NCBI GenBank assembly: GCA_024681595.1
Contig: JAILAN010000113.1
Span: 1-41,205 of the forward strand
DNA: 41,205 nt
DNA from: Lachnospiraceae bacterium
GTDB taxonomy: Bacteria; Bacillota; Clostridia; Lachnospirales; Lachnospiraceae
Direction: 5' to 3'
Part shown: piece by piece, positions 23,411 to 32,134 of the stretch
Layout of the letters: each line of letters opens with the position of its first letter
Numbering within the stretch: the stretch's first letter is position 1
The notes under the pieces: model-generated
What the model saw: the letters and a program-made list of their open reading frames with translations, nothing else
Told to the model about the DNA's origin: nothing
The model's database searches: none
Translations under genes and position numbers: made by a program

Positions 23411-23847
23411 CGCTCACCCCGCAGCAGTCTTCTGAATTCCGAAGCGTATCTTCTGGAGATTATAATGTGTTCTCCGCCTTCCATGACGGCATCTATCCTG
23501 TTTGATGAAAGGCTCTTAAGTGACAGGACCTTGTTTACGTTTATGACCATGGATTTGCTGCATCTGAAGAACACATCTTCCTCATTATCCATCATGAACG
23601 AACTAAGTGTCCCTTCGAGTTTAAGTATCCTGTCGCCGGTATAGGCAAAAACCTTATCATCAACAGATTCAAGATACAGAATCTCATCAAGGCTGACGCA
23701 GATACTCTCCTTGTCAGCCTTGCCCCATATCCTGTTTTCATCATCGTTCAGGATCCCGATTATTCTGTTCATTCGGGAAGTGAGTTCTCTGTAGCGTATT
23801 GTAACGCTCTCCTCCCCGTCAGTGATCTTCTGTATGTCAATCTTCAT
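23407..23847 (-). CDS. LytTR-domain transcription regulator
   Basis: 146 residues. A short N-terminal part (about 1-45) lacks a receiver domain. The LytTR DNA-binding domain follows: ICVSLDEILYLESVDDKVF, then VFFRCSKSMVINVNKV, then EGGEHIIISRRYASEFRRLL. It is a stand-alone LytTR of the LytTR-regulatory-system type, partnered with the DUF3021 protein by a 4-bp overlap. I see no Shine-Dalgarno next to its ATG and no clear promoter in the 38 bases after xpt, so it may be reached by read-through from xpt. LytTR direct repeats near a promoter were not recognised. Confidence 0.88.
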   Translation of the reverse strand: MKIDIQKITDGEESVTIRYRELTSRMNRIIGILNDDENRIWGKADKESICVSLDEILYLESVDDKVFAYTGDRILKLEGTLSSFMMDNEEDVFFRCSKSMVINVNKVLSLKSLSSNRIDAVMEGGEHIIISRRYASEFRRLLRGER

Positions 23848-23861
23848 GTAATATATGGAAT

Positions 23862-23881
23862 GATCCCGTGACCCGGGGATC
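23862..23881 (-). other. Small hairpin between xpt and lytTR
   Basis: GATCCC (23862-23867) pairs with GGGATC (23876-23881). No U-tract follows on the minus strand, so it is at best a weak terminator or a local mRNA structure. Confidence 0.3.
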
Positions 23882-23885
23882 CGCT

Positions 23886-24464
23886 TTAATGTCTGAATGT
23901 GATCTGTCCTGTTGCAGCATCCATTGCATCCACTATCGCAAGAGATTCAACCCTTATGCCTTTTTCGCGAAGACGCTTTCCACCGTCCTGGAAGCCCTTT
24001 TCTATGATGATACCTACACCCTCGAGGGTAGCTCCCGAGCTCTGAATGATATCTATAAGCCCCTCAACAGCACATCCGTTAGCAAGGAAATCATCTACTA
24101 CCAGTATATGATCATCGGGTGACAGATACTTTTTGGAAACTATAACATCATAAACCCTCTGGTGGGTAAATGACTGGATCTTTGTTGTATATACGGACCC
24201 GTCGAGATTTATCGACTGAGTCTTCTTGGCAAATACAACCGGAACATCAAAATACTGTGCCACTATAGCTGCGATCGCTATTCCGGATGCCTCTATAGTA
24301 AGGATCTTGTTTATCTTCGTATCTGCAAATAGACGTTTGAACTCCTTACCGATTTCATTAAGAAGAGATATGTCTATCTGGTGATTCAAAAAGCTGTCGA
24401 CCTTAAGAACGTTACCGGCTTTTACGAGGCCGTCCTTCTGTATTCTCTGTTCAAGTAATTCCAT
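23886..24464 (-). CDS. xpt: Xanthine phosphoribosyltransferase
   Basis: 192-residue purine salvage enzyme converting xanthine and PRPP to XMP. The family start [12 protein letters not shown] is clear. The PRPP-binding motif is [19 protein letters not shown], and a further conserved segment is [17 protein letters not shown] 24464 follows AAAGGA by 8 nt. Unlike B. subtilis xpt-pbuX, there is no purine riboswitch upstream: the space is occupied by the repeat hairpin at 24493-24567. It sits behind the nucleoside transporter genes, consistent with purine salvage after uptake. Confidence 0.94.
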   Translation of the reverse strand: MELLEQRIQKDGLVKAGNVLKVDSFLNHQIDISLLNEIGKEFKRLFADTKINKILTIEASGIAIAAIVAQYFDVPVVFAKKTQSINLDGSVYTTKIQSFTHQRVYDVIVSKKYLSPDDHILVVDDFLANGCAVEGLIDIIQSSGATLEGVGIIIEKGFQDGGKRLREKGIRVESLAIVDAMDAATGQITFRH

Positions 24465-24492
24465 GAAATACATCCTTTCGAATTTTTATCTG

Positions 24493-24567
24493 CGTGTAAG
24501 TGAATGGCTTTTGCTAAGCAAACCTTTCGCAACGCGTGTTTGCGTGTAAAAGCCATTCACTTACACG
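24493..24567. repeat. Dispersed hairpin element, copy 1
   Basis: Arms 24493-24512 and 24548-24567 are exact 20-bp reverse complements (starting CGTGTAAGTG). Inside the 35-nt loop lies a 25-nt core (24518-24542) that begins GCAAACC and ends GTGTTTG, identical to the reverse complement of 28265-28289. The core itself has a 6-bp inner pairing, GCAAAC with GTTTGC, giving a two-tier stem with an internal loop. It lies between the last transporter permease and xpt. No direct repeats flank it. Confidence 0.8.
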
Positions 24568-24578
24568 ATATTAAATAT

Positions 24579-25574
24579 CTATCTGTCTTCGCGGAAATAA
24601 TTGAGCCCTAGCGATGCGGGCGGCTGATCCTCCCGTCTGTTGCGCATACTCGTTATGATCAGCACTACGAGCGTAACGATATACGGGATCATCTTATACA
24701 GTTCCTTGAGCTCCATATGTGCCATTCCTGTCGGAATATACAGATAAAGGATATACAGTCCTCCAAAGAGAACAGATGCCAGAATCCCTATATCTGCCTT
24801 CCATATGGTGAATATTACGAGCGCTATGGCGAGCCATCCTCTGTCACCGAAGGCATCGTTAGACCATACTCCGCTGGCATAGTCCATTACATAATACAAT
24901 CCGCCCAGTCCGGCGATCATGCATCCTGCAACGGTAGAAACGTATTTGTATTTTGTGACATTGATACCTGCAGCATCTGCAGTGGTGGGACTCTCTCCAA
25001 CAGCTCTCAGATGAAGTCCTATCCTCGTCTTTTTAAGTATGAATGCAACGACAAGTGCAGTAGCTATTCCAAGGTATGCCAGAAATCCGTATGAGAGGAA
25101 TATCTGTCCGAACCATCCTGCCTTTGAAGCAAACGGCAGAGTTGCACTGAAGAAAGCACTGGTCTTGGAAAGTGCTATGGTCGGAACATCGAGATTTGAA
25201 AGCTTAATGAGCGATCCTCCGAAGAAATTACCGAATCCCACGCCGAACGTCGTCATGGCCAGACCTGTAACATTCTGATTGGCTCTTAATGTTACCGTAA
25301 GGAAGCAGTATAGCATTCCCATGAGGAAGGATCCAAGCAAAGAGCAAAGCAGCGGTATCGTGATCGCGAGAAAACCGTTCAAGGGTCTGCCGTTTAATGA
25401 GTTCTCGTAAAAGAATGATCCTATTACGCCGCTTATGGCTCCGACATACATTACACCGGGTATTCCAAGGTTTAGATTTCCGGATTTTTCCGTAACTATC
25501 TCACCTGTACAACCGAAAAGCAACGGTATTCCCTGGCCTACAGCCCTGGGGATGAATGATAAAAATCCTAACAT
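24579..25574 (-). CDS. Nucleoside ABC transporter permease (NupQ type)
   Basis: 331-residue BPD_transp_2 permease with about eight to nine membrane spans. The N-terminal GIPLLFGCTGEIVTEKSG, followed by NLNLGIPGVMYVGA, is the entry signature of the second permease in BMP/nucleoside and simple-sugar importers. The coupling loop is LKKTRIGLHLRAVGESPTTADAAG (quoted in part: LHLRAVGESPTTADAAG). It overlaps the previous permease by 7 nt and forms the heterodimer with it. Confidence 0.9.
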   Translation of the reverse strand: MLGFLSFIPRAVGQGIPLLFGCTGEIVTEKSGNLNLGIPGVMYVGAISGVIGSFFYENSLNGRPLNGFLAITIPLLCSLLGSFLMGMLYCFLTVTLRANQNVTGLAMTTFGVGFGNFFGGSLIKLSNLDVPTIALSKTSAFFSATLPFASKAGWFGQIFLSYGFLAYLGIATALVVAFILKKTRIGLHLRAVGESPTTADAAGINVTKYKYVSTVAGCMIAGLGGLYYVMDYASGVWSNDAFGDRGWLAIALVIFTIWKADIGILASVLFGGLYILYLYIPTGMAHMELKELYKMIPYIVTLVVLIITSMRNRREDQPPASLGLNYFREDR

Positions 25575-26680
25575 GCCTCTTCTCCTTTGCTTTCGTGTTT
25601 TTCGCTGCGCTTGATCCGATAGTTTATAAAGAATTCACAGCCTATTATAAAGAACAGGATCATTCCCGTGAGAATATCCGCAAATGACTGGTTGAGTCCG
25701 AAGGTAGTGGCGATCTCTCCTGCACCCCTTTTCATGAATATGATAAGGAATGCACTGAATATCATGGTAAAGGGATTGAACTTGGCCATCCACGATACCA
25801 GAACGGCGGTAAATCCCTGCCCTCCCGCTATGGTCGTTGTGATCGTGTGGTTGATCGAGCCAACGAGCAAAAGACCTGCGAGGCCGCACAGAGCGCCCGA
25901 CAGGAGCATCGTGCGGATTATCACCTTGCTTACCTTGATGCCCACGTATCTGGCAGTATTTTCACTCTCACCCACAACCTGTATCTCGTATCCGTGCTTG
26001 CTGTATCTAAGGTAGATATAAAGGAATATCATTACCGCCAGAGAAACCGCTATGCACAGCATGTACTTGGATCCGAAAAGAGACGGCATCCATCCTGCAT
26101 GCGAGTTCTGATTGATGATACCTATCTTGCCCGATCCTTTGGGCACTTCCCAGACGATGATAAAAAATGACACGAGCTGGGTTGCAATATAGTTCATCAT
26201 GAGCGTCATCAGAGTTTCATTGGTATTCCATCTGGCCTTGCATACGGCAGGGATAAATCCCCACAGTGCGCCTGCTAGTACAGAGCTTATAACAGACAGG
26301 ATGATGATGACTGCGCTCGGAACCTTGCCTTCAAGGCATATCATGCAGGCGGCAGTTGCCAATCCTCCGACGAGGACCTGTCCCTCTCCTCCGATATTCC
26401 AGAATCGCATCGTAAAGGCCGGTGTCAGAGCCAGAGAAATGAGCAGCAGTACTGACAGATCCTGAAATGTGATCCACATCTTACGAGTTGATCCGAACGC
26501 ACCCGAAACGATCGATCCGAATACTTCGATCGGATTGATCCCCGTAGTAAGAGCCGTTAGAAGCGCACACAACAGCAGGGCCAACACTATGGCACCCATA
26601 CGTATGAGTACCCTTTTGCTTCGGGGAAGATTATCTCTTTTTACCAGATGGAACAGCGGTTCCCTGATCTTTTTATCCAT
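25568..26680 (-). CDS. Nucleoside ABC transporter permease (NupP type)
   Basis: 370-residue BPD_transp_2 permease with about eight spans and a charged cytoplasmic N-terminus. Markers are FWNIGGEGQVLVGG and the coupling loop YEIQVVGESENTARYVGI, both typical for the first permease of nucleoside importers. The ATG overlaps the ATPase stop by one base (TGATG). The C-terminus overlaps the next permease start. Confidence 0.9.
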   Translation of the reverse strand: MDKKIREPLFHLVKRDNLPRSKRVLIRMGAIVLALLLCALLTALTTGINPIEVFGSIVSGAFGSTRKMWITFQDLSVLLLISLALTPAFTMRFWNIGGEGQVLVGGLATAACMICLEGKVPSAVIIILSVISSVLAGALWGFIPAVCKARWNTNETLMTLMMNYIATQLVSFFIIVWEVPKGSGKIGIINQNSHAGWMPSLFGSKYMLCIAVSLAVMIFLYIYLRYSKHGYEIQVVGESENTARYVGIKVSKVIIRTMLLSGALCGLAGLLLVGSINHTITTTIAGGQGFTAVLVSWMAKFNPFTMIFSAFLIIFMKRGAGEIATTFGLNQSFADILTGMILFFIIGCEFFINYRIKRSEKHESKGEEAC

Positions 26681-28212
26681 CAGTCAGTCACCTCCCCTTT
26701 AAGTGAAGTCATCAACAGGCCGACCTCACTCTTATCAGCAGTCCTTCCATCCAGGATCGCATTTACATGCCCGTCACAAAGGACCATGACCTTATCCGAT
26801 ATCTGCAGGAGAACATCCAGATCTTCTCCGACGAAGATCACGGCTGCTCCAGCAACTTTCTGCGAATTGATGAGTTCATAGATAGTGTATGAAGAATTGA
26901 TATCAAGTCCCCTGACAACATATGCAGTCATCAGGACCTTTGGTCTTTGATATATCTCTCTGCCGACGAGGACCTTCTGAACGTTTCCTCCTGACAGACG
27001 TCTAACCGGAGTCTCGATACCGGGAGTGTCAACATTAAGGAGTTTAACTATCCTCTCGGCACGGTCATGGGGTGATTTTCTATCCGTGAATATTCCGTGG
27101 CTGTCTCTGAAGCTTCGAAGCATCATGTTATCGGATATATCCATGTTGCCCACGAGTCCCATTCCCAGTCTGTCCTCGGGAACAAAGCTCAATGTTACTC
27201 CGAGTTCCTTGATCTTAAGGGGATCCATCCCGATGAGTTCCTTCTCGGTTCCGTCATCATCTATATAGACTACCGATCCGGACTCAACCTTCTGAAGACC
27301 GGCAATGGATTCAAGCAGTTCCTTCTGACCGCATCCGGAAATACCTGCAATACCCAATATCTCTCCTGAATATATGTCAAAGCTTACATCGGTAAGCTTT
27401 TTGATACCTTCTTCATTGACTACGTTTAATCCTTTGACCCTGATACGTAATGCCGAATTCAGAGGTTCAGGACGTTCTATGTTCAGTTCTACCTTATGGC
27501 CGACCATCATATCGGTCATTTCCTGAGGATTAGTGTCTTTGGTGATCAGTGTTCCTATGTATTCGCCCTGTCTTAATATGGCGACCTTATCGGATATCTC
27601 CTGAACCTCATTAAGCTTGTGCGTTATGATAACGAGGGATTTGCCGTCCTTTTTCATATTACGCATGACATCAAAGAGTTTCTGGGTCTCCTGGGGAGTC
27701 AGTACGGCCGTAGGTTCATCCAAAATAAGAATATCGGCCCCTCTGTACAGAACTTTGACTATCTCAACGGTCTGTTTTTCGGAAACCGACATATTGTATA
27801 TCTTTTTATCGGGATCGACATCGAACCCGTATCTGTCACATATTTCTCTGATCCTGGCGCAGGCGCTCTTAAGGTCTAATTTACCGGGAAGCCCCAGAAC
27901 TATATTCTGAGCAGCGCTAAGCACATCAACAAGTTTAAAATGCTGATGTACCATACCTATTCCGAGGTCATATGCGTCCTTGGGGGACCTGATGCTGACG
28001 GGCTTTGAGTCGATGAATATCTCACCTGAATCAGGATAATAAATTCCCGAGAGCATGTTCATGAGCGTAGTTTTACCGGAACCGTTCTCTCCCAGAAGAG
28101 ACAGTATCTCTCCCTTGTTGATGTCCAGGTTCACGTCCTTATTGGCTATGACTCCCTGCCCGAAGGTCTTTGTGATATTTCTCATTGAAACAGCGGCTTT
28201 GCTATCGCTCAC
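26680..28212 (-). CDS. Nucleoside ABC transporter ATPase, tandem NBD (NupO type)
   Basis: 510 residues with two ABC domains. NBD1 has Walker A GENGSGKTT (about residue 38), signature MSVSEKQTVEI, and Walker B ILILDEPTAVLTPQE. NBD2 has a degenerate Walker A GISGCGQKE, signature LSGGNVQKVLVGRE, and a Walker B segment reading VLMTAYVVRGLDI, where relatives usually read AAQPTRGLD. Degenerate NBD2 Walker A is normal for the family; the YVV substitution is less usual. It energises purine or pyrimidine nucleoside import with the two permeases and the BMP lipoprotein. The start is GTG 28212 with GAGGT upstream. It lies behind a terminator and repeat copy 2. Confidence 0.92.
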   Translation of the reverse strand: MSDSKAAVSMRNITKTFGQGVIANKDVNLDINKGEILSLLGENGSGKTTLMNMLSGIYYPDSGEIFIDSKPVSIRSPKDAYDLGIGMVHQHFKLVDVLSAAQNIVLGLPGKLDLKSACARIREICDRYGFDVDPDKKIYNMSVSEKQTVEIVKVLYRGADILILDEPTAVLTPQETQKLFDVMRNMKKDGKSLVIITHKLNEVQEISDKVAILRQGEYIGTLITKDTNPQEMTDMMVGHKVELNIERPEPLNSALRIRVKGLNVVNEEGIKKLTDVSFDIYSGEILGIAGISGCGQKELLESIAGLQKVESGSVVYIDDDGTEKELIGMDPLKIKELGVTLSFVPEDRLGMGLVGNMDISDNMMLRSFRDSHGIFTDRKSPHDRAERIVKLLNVDTPGIETPVRRLSGGNVQKVLVGREIYQRPKVLMTAYVVRGLDINSSYTIYELINSQKVAGAAVIFVGEDLDVLLQISDKVMVLCDGHVNAILDGRTADKSEVGLLMTSLKGEVTD

Positions 28213-28248
28213 TTTTTTACCTCGTTTTCTGTGATGTGTTTTATTGGT

Positions 28249-28304
28249 CGAAAAAAGTGTTTCTCAAACACGCGTTGCGAAAGGTTTGCGAAACACTTTT
28301 TTCG
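28249..28304. repeat. Dispersed hairpin element, copy 2
   Basis: Arms 28249-28262 and 28291-28304 (CGAAAAAAGTGTTT and its complement) pair perfectly over 14 bp. The 28-nt loop contains the 25-nt core shared with copy 1, in opposite orientation (28265-28289). On the transcribed minus strand an alternative hairpin exists: GTGTTT-GAG-AAACAC followed by TTTTTT, which is an intrinsic-terminator shape that uses the same 3' arm. It sits between the BMP terminator and the ATPase gene. Confidence 0.8.
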
Positions 28305-28320
28305 CCCTGTAAAACTAAAT

Positions 28321-28357
28321 AAAAAAAATCAACCCGGGCGACTTAAAAGCCGCCCGG
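28321..28357 (-). terminator. Intrinsic terminator after the BMP lipoprotein gene
   Basis: CCGGGCG (28334-28340) pairs with CGCCCGG (28351-28357), extendable to 9 bp with one G-U pair, followed on the minus strand by GTTGA and eight T. It would favour the binding protein over the downstream transporter genes, as is usual for such operons. Confidence 0.8.
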
Positions 28358-28378
28358 ATATAAATCTTTCATAGAGGA

Positions 28379-29632
28379 TTAGAACGCTGTATCAAGCAGT
28401 GAGATACCATCGATCTGAAGGTCGAAATAAGGAGCGGAACGGAATCCTGCACCTGACTCATCAAAGTAGCCGTTAACGATTACTTCATGGTCACCTTCAT
28501 AGTTGGCATCTGTATCTACGTCAGCCATGTATGAATCAAGCTTCTTGCCCTCAACTGTGAATGTTGCGGTATCAAATACATGAAGCGAACCATCCTGAAG
28601 CTTAGCCTTGGCAGCATCTATAGCTTCCTGAGTACCTTCGGCAACATTGTCACCGAGCTCTGTTAAGCACACTGATCCGGAAGCGATGGTTCCTGTCCAG
28701 TCGATATCATAACTCTCCTTTGCAGCTGTAGCCTTAATGGCATACTCAAAGTAAGGAGCCCAGTTGATCCTTGATGATACGAGGAATGTGTTGGGGCATG
28801 CAGCCTTTGTGGAACCGTTGTATGATACATCGGGAACTCCGGCATTTTCACATGCTGTAGGTGCACCCATTGAATCGGCGTGCTGAGATATGAGAACACA
28901 TCCGTCCTGGATGAGCTTGGTAGCTCCTTCCTTCTCGGCTGTTTCATCATACCATGATCCGGTAAATGTTACTTCCATAGTAGCTGTAGGGCATACGCTC
29001 CTTGCTCCGAGGAAGAATGATGTATAACCTGAGATAACCTCTGCGTATGTGAATGCTCCGACATAACCGATCTTGGCCTGGTCAGCAGTGATCGTGCCTG
29101 CATCTATCATCTCGTTAAGCTTCATGCCTGCAACGATACCTGCAAGGTAACGTCCTTCATAGATTGAAGCAAAAGCATTGTGATAGTTGGGAAGGTTCTC
29201 TGTATGAGCCTTTGTACCTGTAGCATGGCTGAACTGGATCTCGGGATATTCCTTGGCAGCCTCGATCATGTAATCCTCATGACCGAATGAATCGGCAAAG
29301 ATGAAACCGCATCCTGCGTCAGCAAGTTCACATGCTGCATCATAACATTCCTGACCTTCGGGAATGTTGGTCTTGATGATGGGCTCTATGCCCAGAGCAG
29401 CGCAAGCTTCCTTAGCGCCGTTGATGAAGTTAAGATCGTAGGTTGAGTTCTCATCATGAAGGCAGATAAATCCGACCTTGATGTCAAGTGACTCTGATTT
29501 AGCTTCATCCGATGCTGCATTTTCAGTAGCAGCGTTGTCGCCGGCAGGTGCTGTAGCAGTATCGGCCGCACCACATGCACACAATGAAAATGTCATTGCG
29601 CCGGCAAGTAAAAGTGCCATAAATTTTTTCAT
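28379..29632 (-). CDS. BMP-family nucleoside-binding lipoprotein
   Basis: 417-residue extracytoplasmic binding protein. A type II signal peptide (MKKFMALLLAGAMTFSLCACG, cleavage before Cys-20 of LCAC) is followed by an Ala/Asp/Thr-rich tether. The BMP/PnrA fold runs from about residue 50: IKVGFICLHDENSTYD, then GFIFADSFGHEDYM, then IGYVGAFTYAEVISGYTSFF, and VPDVSYNGSTKAACPN. It captures nucleosides outside the membrane for the ABC importer downstream. GGAG lies just before the ATG. Only 55 nt separate it from engB, with no convincing promoter seen there. Confidence 0.93.
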   Translation of the reverse strand: MKKFMALLLAGAMTFSLCACGAADTATAPAGDNAATENAASDEAKSESLDIKVGFICLHDENSTYDLNFINGAKEACAALGIEPIIKTNIPEGQECYDAACELADAGCGFIFADSFGHEDYMIEAAKEYPEIQFSHATGTKAHTENLPNYHNAFASIYEGRYLAGIVAGMKLNEMIDAGTITADQAKIGYVGAFTYAEVISGYTSFFLGARSVCPTATMEVTFTGSWYDETAEKEGATKLIQDGCVLISQHADSMGAPTACENAGVPDVSYNGSTKAACPNTFLVSSRINWAPYFEYAIKATAAKESYDIDWTGTIASGSVCLTELGDNVAEGTQEAIDAAKAKLQDGSLHVFDTATFTVEGKKLDSYMADVDTDANYEGDHEVIVNGYFDESGAGFRSAPYFDLQIDGISLLDTAF

Positions 29633-29687
29633 AATCTTTCTCCTCTCTTTTTGGTTGTTTTATCTAAACACCACGCTTTGCGCAGCG

Positions 29688-30290
29688 TTACGACCCTGTT
29701 TCTTCGCTGTCAAAAAATGTATCTATATAGTCGTATATCTCATCCCGTCCCTGCTTGGTGACTGCAGAATACGGAAATATCTTAGTTCCGGGAACCACCT
29801 TTAGCTTATCCCTTATGATCTTTATGCATTTATCCTTTTGAGACCGGTTAATCTTGTCAAGCTTGGTGGCGATTATAACGGGATTATAACCTTTGCTGAC
29901 TATCCAGTCATACATCATGACATCGTTTGATGAAGGCTCATGCCTGATATCAATGAGCAGAAATACGCTTCGAAGCATCCTGGAGCGGTTAAGATAGTTC
30001 TCTATCATCTTGCCCCATTTTTCCTTTTCCTGCTTGCTGACCTTGGCATATCCGTATCCCGGGAGATCGACGAAATACAGTTCATCATTGATGTTGTAGT
30101 AATTGATCGTCTGGGTCTTGCCCGGAGAGGATGAAGTCCTGGCCAGAGATTTCCTGTTCATCAGTCCGTTGATCAGGGATGATTTGCCCACATTGGATTT
30201 ACCCGCAAATGCAAACTCGATATGTGTATTTTCGGGGAGACGGCTGGTTATCCCGCACACCGTTTCCAATGCAACGCTCTTTATGACCAT
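29688..30290 (-). CDS. engB: Ribosome biogenesis GTPase EngB/YsxC
   Basis: 200-residue TrmE-Era-class GTPase needed for 50S assembly. G1 is GKSNVGKSSLIN, G3 is DLPGYGYAKV, and G4 is TKLDK, with the G2 threonine in SSPGKTQTINYY. It lies 3 nt after clpX, an order conserved in many Firmicutes (clpX-engB). A small hairpin ACGCT/AGCGT (29673-29688) covers its stop codon but has no U-run. Confidence 0.96.
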   Translation of the reverse strand: MVIKSVALETVCGITSRLPENTHIEFAFAGKSNVGKSSLINGLMNRKSLARTSSSPGKTQTINYYNINDELYFVDLPGYGYAKVSKQEKEKWGKMIENYLNRSRMLRSVFLLIDIRHEPSSNDVMMYDWIVSKGYNPVIIATKLDKINRSQKDKCIKIIRDKLKVVPGTKIFPYSAVTKQGRDEIYDYIDTFFDSEETGS

Positions 30291-30293
30291 GAT

Positions 30294-31538
30294 CTATTTA
30301 TGTATGACCTCGGGGCTTCCTTTGCCCATAACACAGTCCTTGGTGATCCGAACCTCTTTGATGGTCTCATCCGACGGGATCTCATACATGACGTCCATCA
30401 TGGCCTTTTCCATAATGGAGCGAAGTCCCCTGGCTCCGGTCTTGCGTTCGAACGCAAGCTTAGCTATCTCCAGGACAGCATCATCATCAAAGTCCAGCTG
30501 AACCTTATCAAAATCAAAGAGCTTGCGATACTGCTTGATAAGAGCATTCTTGGGCTCCTTGAGGATTCTCACCAGTGCATCCTCATCAAGTCCGTGCAAT
30601 GAAACATTTATCGGAACGCGTCCGACAAACTCCGGTATCAGCCCGAACTTAACGAGATCCTGAGGTGTGACTTCGTTAAAAAGCGCACCCGAATCGAAAT
30701 CGACTTTGGCAGACACTTCTGCTCCAAACCCGATCGAATTGCGGTTTAATCTGGCTTCAACGATCTTTTCCAGACCGTCAAATGCCCCTCCGCATATGAA
30801 AAGGATGTTGGTGGTATCTATGGGTATCAGATCCTGATGAGGGTGTTTGCGTCCTCCCTGAGGAGGTACAGACGCCATGGTGCCTTCGATTATCTTAAGC
30901 AGCGCCTGCTGAACGCCTTCACCCGATACGTCCCTGGTGATCGAGACATTTTCGGATTTTTTGGTGATCTTGTCGATCTCATCAATATATACTATGCCGA
31001 GCTGAGCCCTGTCCACATCGTAATCGGCAGCCTGGATGAGTTTAAGAAGGATATTCTCAACATCCTCGCCTACGTATCCTGCCTCCGTGAGTGTAGTAGC
31101 ATCGGCTATGGCAAAAGGTACATTGATTATCTTGGCCAGAGTCTGTGCCAGATACGTCTTGCCCGAACCTGTAGGCCCTATCATTATGATATTGGACTTT
31201 TGGAGTTCAACATCGTCTTCGGAAGTCTTGGGAAAAACAATCCTTTTGTAGTGATTGTATACTGCTACTGACAGAACCTTTTTTGCTTCTTCCTGACCTA
31301 TAACATATTCGTCAAGGAAGTGCTTGATCTGCACAGGCTTCAGCAGATTGATGTCGGGACTTCCCTCGGAAGTCTCAACGGGTTCTTCTTCCAGTTCTTC
31401 TTCGATTATGTCGGCACAAAGATCAACGCATTCATCACAGATGAAAACCTTGTTGGGTCCGGCGATAAGCTTGCGGACCTCATCCTGGCCTTTGCCGCAA
31501 AAAGAGCAGCAGTACTTTTCTGTAGGATTCTTAGGCAC
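30294..31538 (-). CDS. clpX: ATP-dependent protease ATPase subunit ClpX
   Basis: 414-residue AAA+ unfoldase. The Cys4 zinc finger at the N-terminus reads CCSFCGKGQ and later CDECVDLC. Walker A is [14 protein letters not shown], pore loop 1 is [11 protein letters not shown], Walker B is [10 protein letters not shown], the RKH loop is GGRKHPHQ, and sensor regions are in order. I place the start at GTG 31538 because AGAGGA lies 8 nt upstream and it gives the family length; an ATG at 31592 would lengthen the N-terminus and overlap clpP by 50 nt. It lies 4 nt after clpP. Confidence 0.95.
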   Translation of the reverse strand: MPKNPTEKYCCSFCGKGQDEVRKLIAGPNKVFICDECVDLCADIIEEELEEEPVETSEGSPDINLLKPVQIKHFLDEYVIGQEEAKKVLSVAVYNHYKRIVFPKTSEDDVELQKSNIIMIGPTGSGKTYLAQTLAKIINVPFAIADATTLTEAGYVGEDVENILLKLIQAADYDVDRAQLGIVYIDEIDKITKKSENVSITRDVSGEGVQQALLKIIEGTMASVPPQGGRKHPHQDLIPIDTTNILFICGGAFDGLEKIVEARLNRNSIGFGAEVSAKVDFDSGALFNEVTPQDLVKFGLIPEFVGRVPINVSLHGLDEDALVRILKEPKNALIKQYRKLFDFDKVQLDFDDDAVLEIAKLAFERKTGARGLRSIMEKAMMDVMYEIPSDETIKEVRITKDCVMGKGSPEVIHK

Positions 31539-31542
31539 TTTA

Positions 31543-32133
31543 TTATTCCTCTGTCCTAGACTTGGCAACCTTATCGATGATACCGAATTCAAGAGCTTCC
31601 TCGGCTGTAAGCCAATTGTCTCTGTCGGTTGCTTCTATCATTTCTTCATATGTCTTGCCGCAGTTCTCGGCCAGTATCCTGGTCAGTTTTTCCTTGGTGC
31701 GTGCCATATGCTTGGCAGCTATCTCGATCTCTGATGCCTGGCCCTGTGCACCGCCCAGAGGCTGATGTATCATGATCTCTGCGTTGGGCAGAGCAACTCT
31801 CTTGCCCTTGGTGCCGCCGGATAACAGAAATGCTCCCATTGAAGCAGCCATTCCCATACAGTATGTGCAGATATCGCACTTAACGTACTGCATGGTATCA
31901 TATATGGCCATTCCGGCAGTAACTGATCCGCCGGGAGAATTGATGTAAAAGTATATGTCCTTTTCGGGATCTTCTGCCTCGAGGAAGAGCATCTGTGCTA
32001 CCACGATGGATGCGGTAACATCATTGACCTCCTCGCCAAGGAAGATTATCCTCTCCTTCAGCAGACGTGAAAAAATATCATAAAAACGTTCGCCTTTACT
32101 GTTTGTCTCTATGACGTTAGGTATAAGACTCAT
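31543..32133 (-). CDS. clpP: ATP-dependent Clp protease proteolytic subunit
   Basis: 196-residue serine peptidase S14. The catalytic serine lies in GMAASMGAF, the histidine in MIHQPLGG, and the aspartate further on in the family position. The N-terminus MSLIPNVIE and the FLGEEVND strand are typical. ATG 32133 has AAAGGAG 7 nt upstream, excluding an upstream extension to 32163. It lies 1 nt after tig and is the partner of ClpX downstream. Confidence 0.96.
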   Translation of the reverse strand: MSLIPNVIETNSKGERFYDIFSRLLKERIIFLGEEVNDVTASIVVAQMLFLEAEDPEKDIYFYINSPGGSVTAGMAIYDTMQYVKCDICTYCMGMAASMGAFLLSGGTKGKRVALPNAEIMIHQPLGGAQGQASEIEIAAKHMARTKEKLTRILAENCGKTYEEMIEATDRDNWLTAEEALEFGIIDKVAKSRTEE

Positions 32134-32134
32134 A

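Noticed and set aside
24474-24578. Purine riboswitch upstream of xpt
   Set aside because: The gap is filled by the repeat hairpin with 20-bp arms; the conserved purine aptamer core and three-way junction are not seen.
24493-28304. Repeats as integron attC sites or an active inversion switch
   Set aside because: No conserved attC boxes or integrase are seen, the conserved part is inside instead of outside, and intact arms at each element argue against inversion through the cores.
29673-29688. Hairpin ACGCT/AGCGT as terminator after engB or as a third repeat copy
   Set aside because: Five pairs only, no U-run, and no shared core with the elements at 24493 and 28249.
31539-31592. Longer clpX with ATG at 31592
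   Set aside because: It would overlap clpP by about 50 nt without a ribosome site; GTG 31538 has AGAGGA upstream and the usual length.
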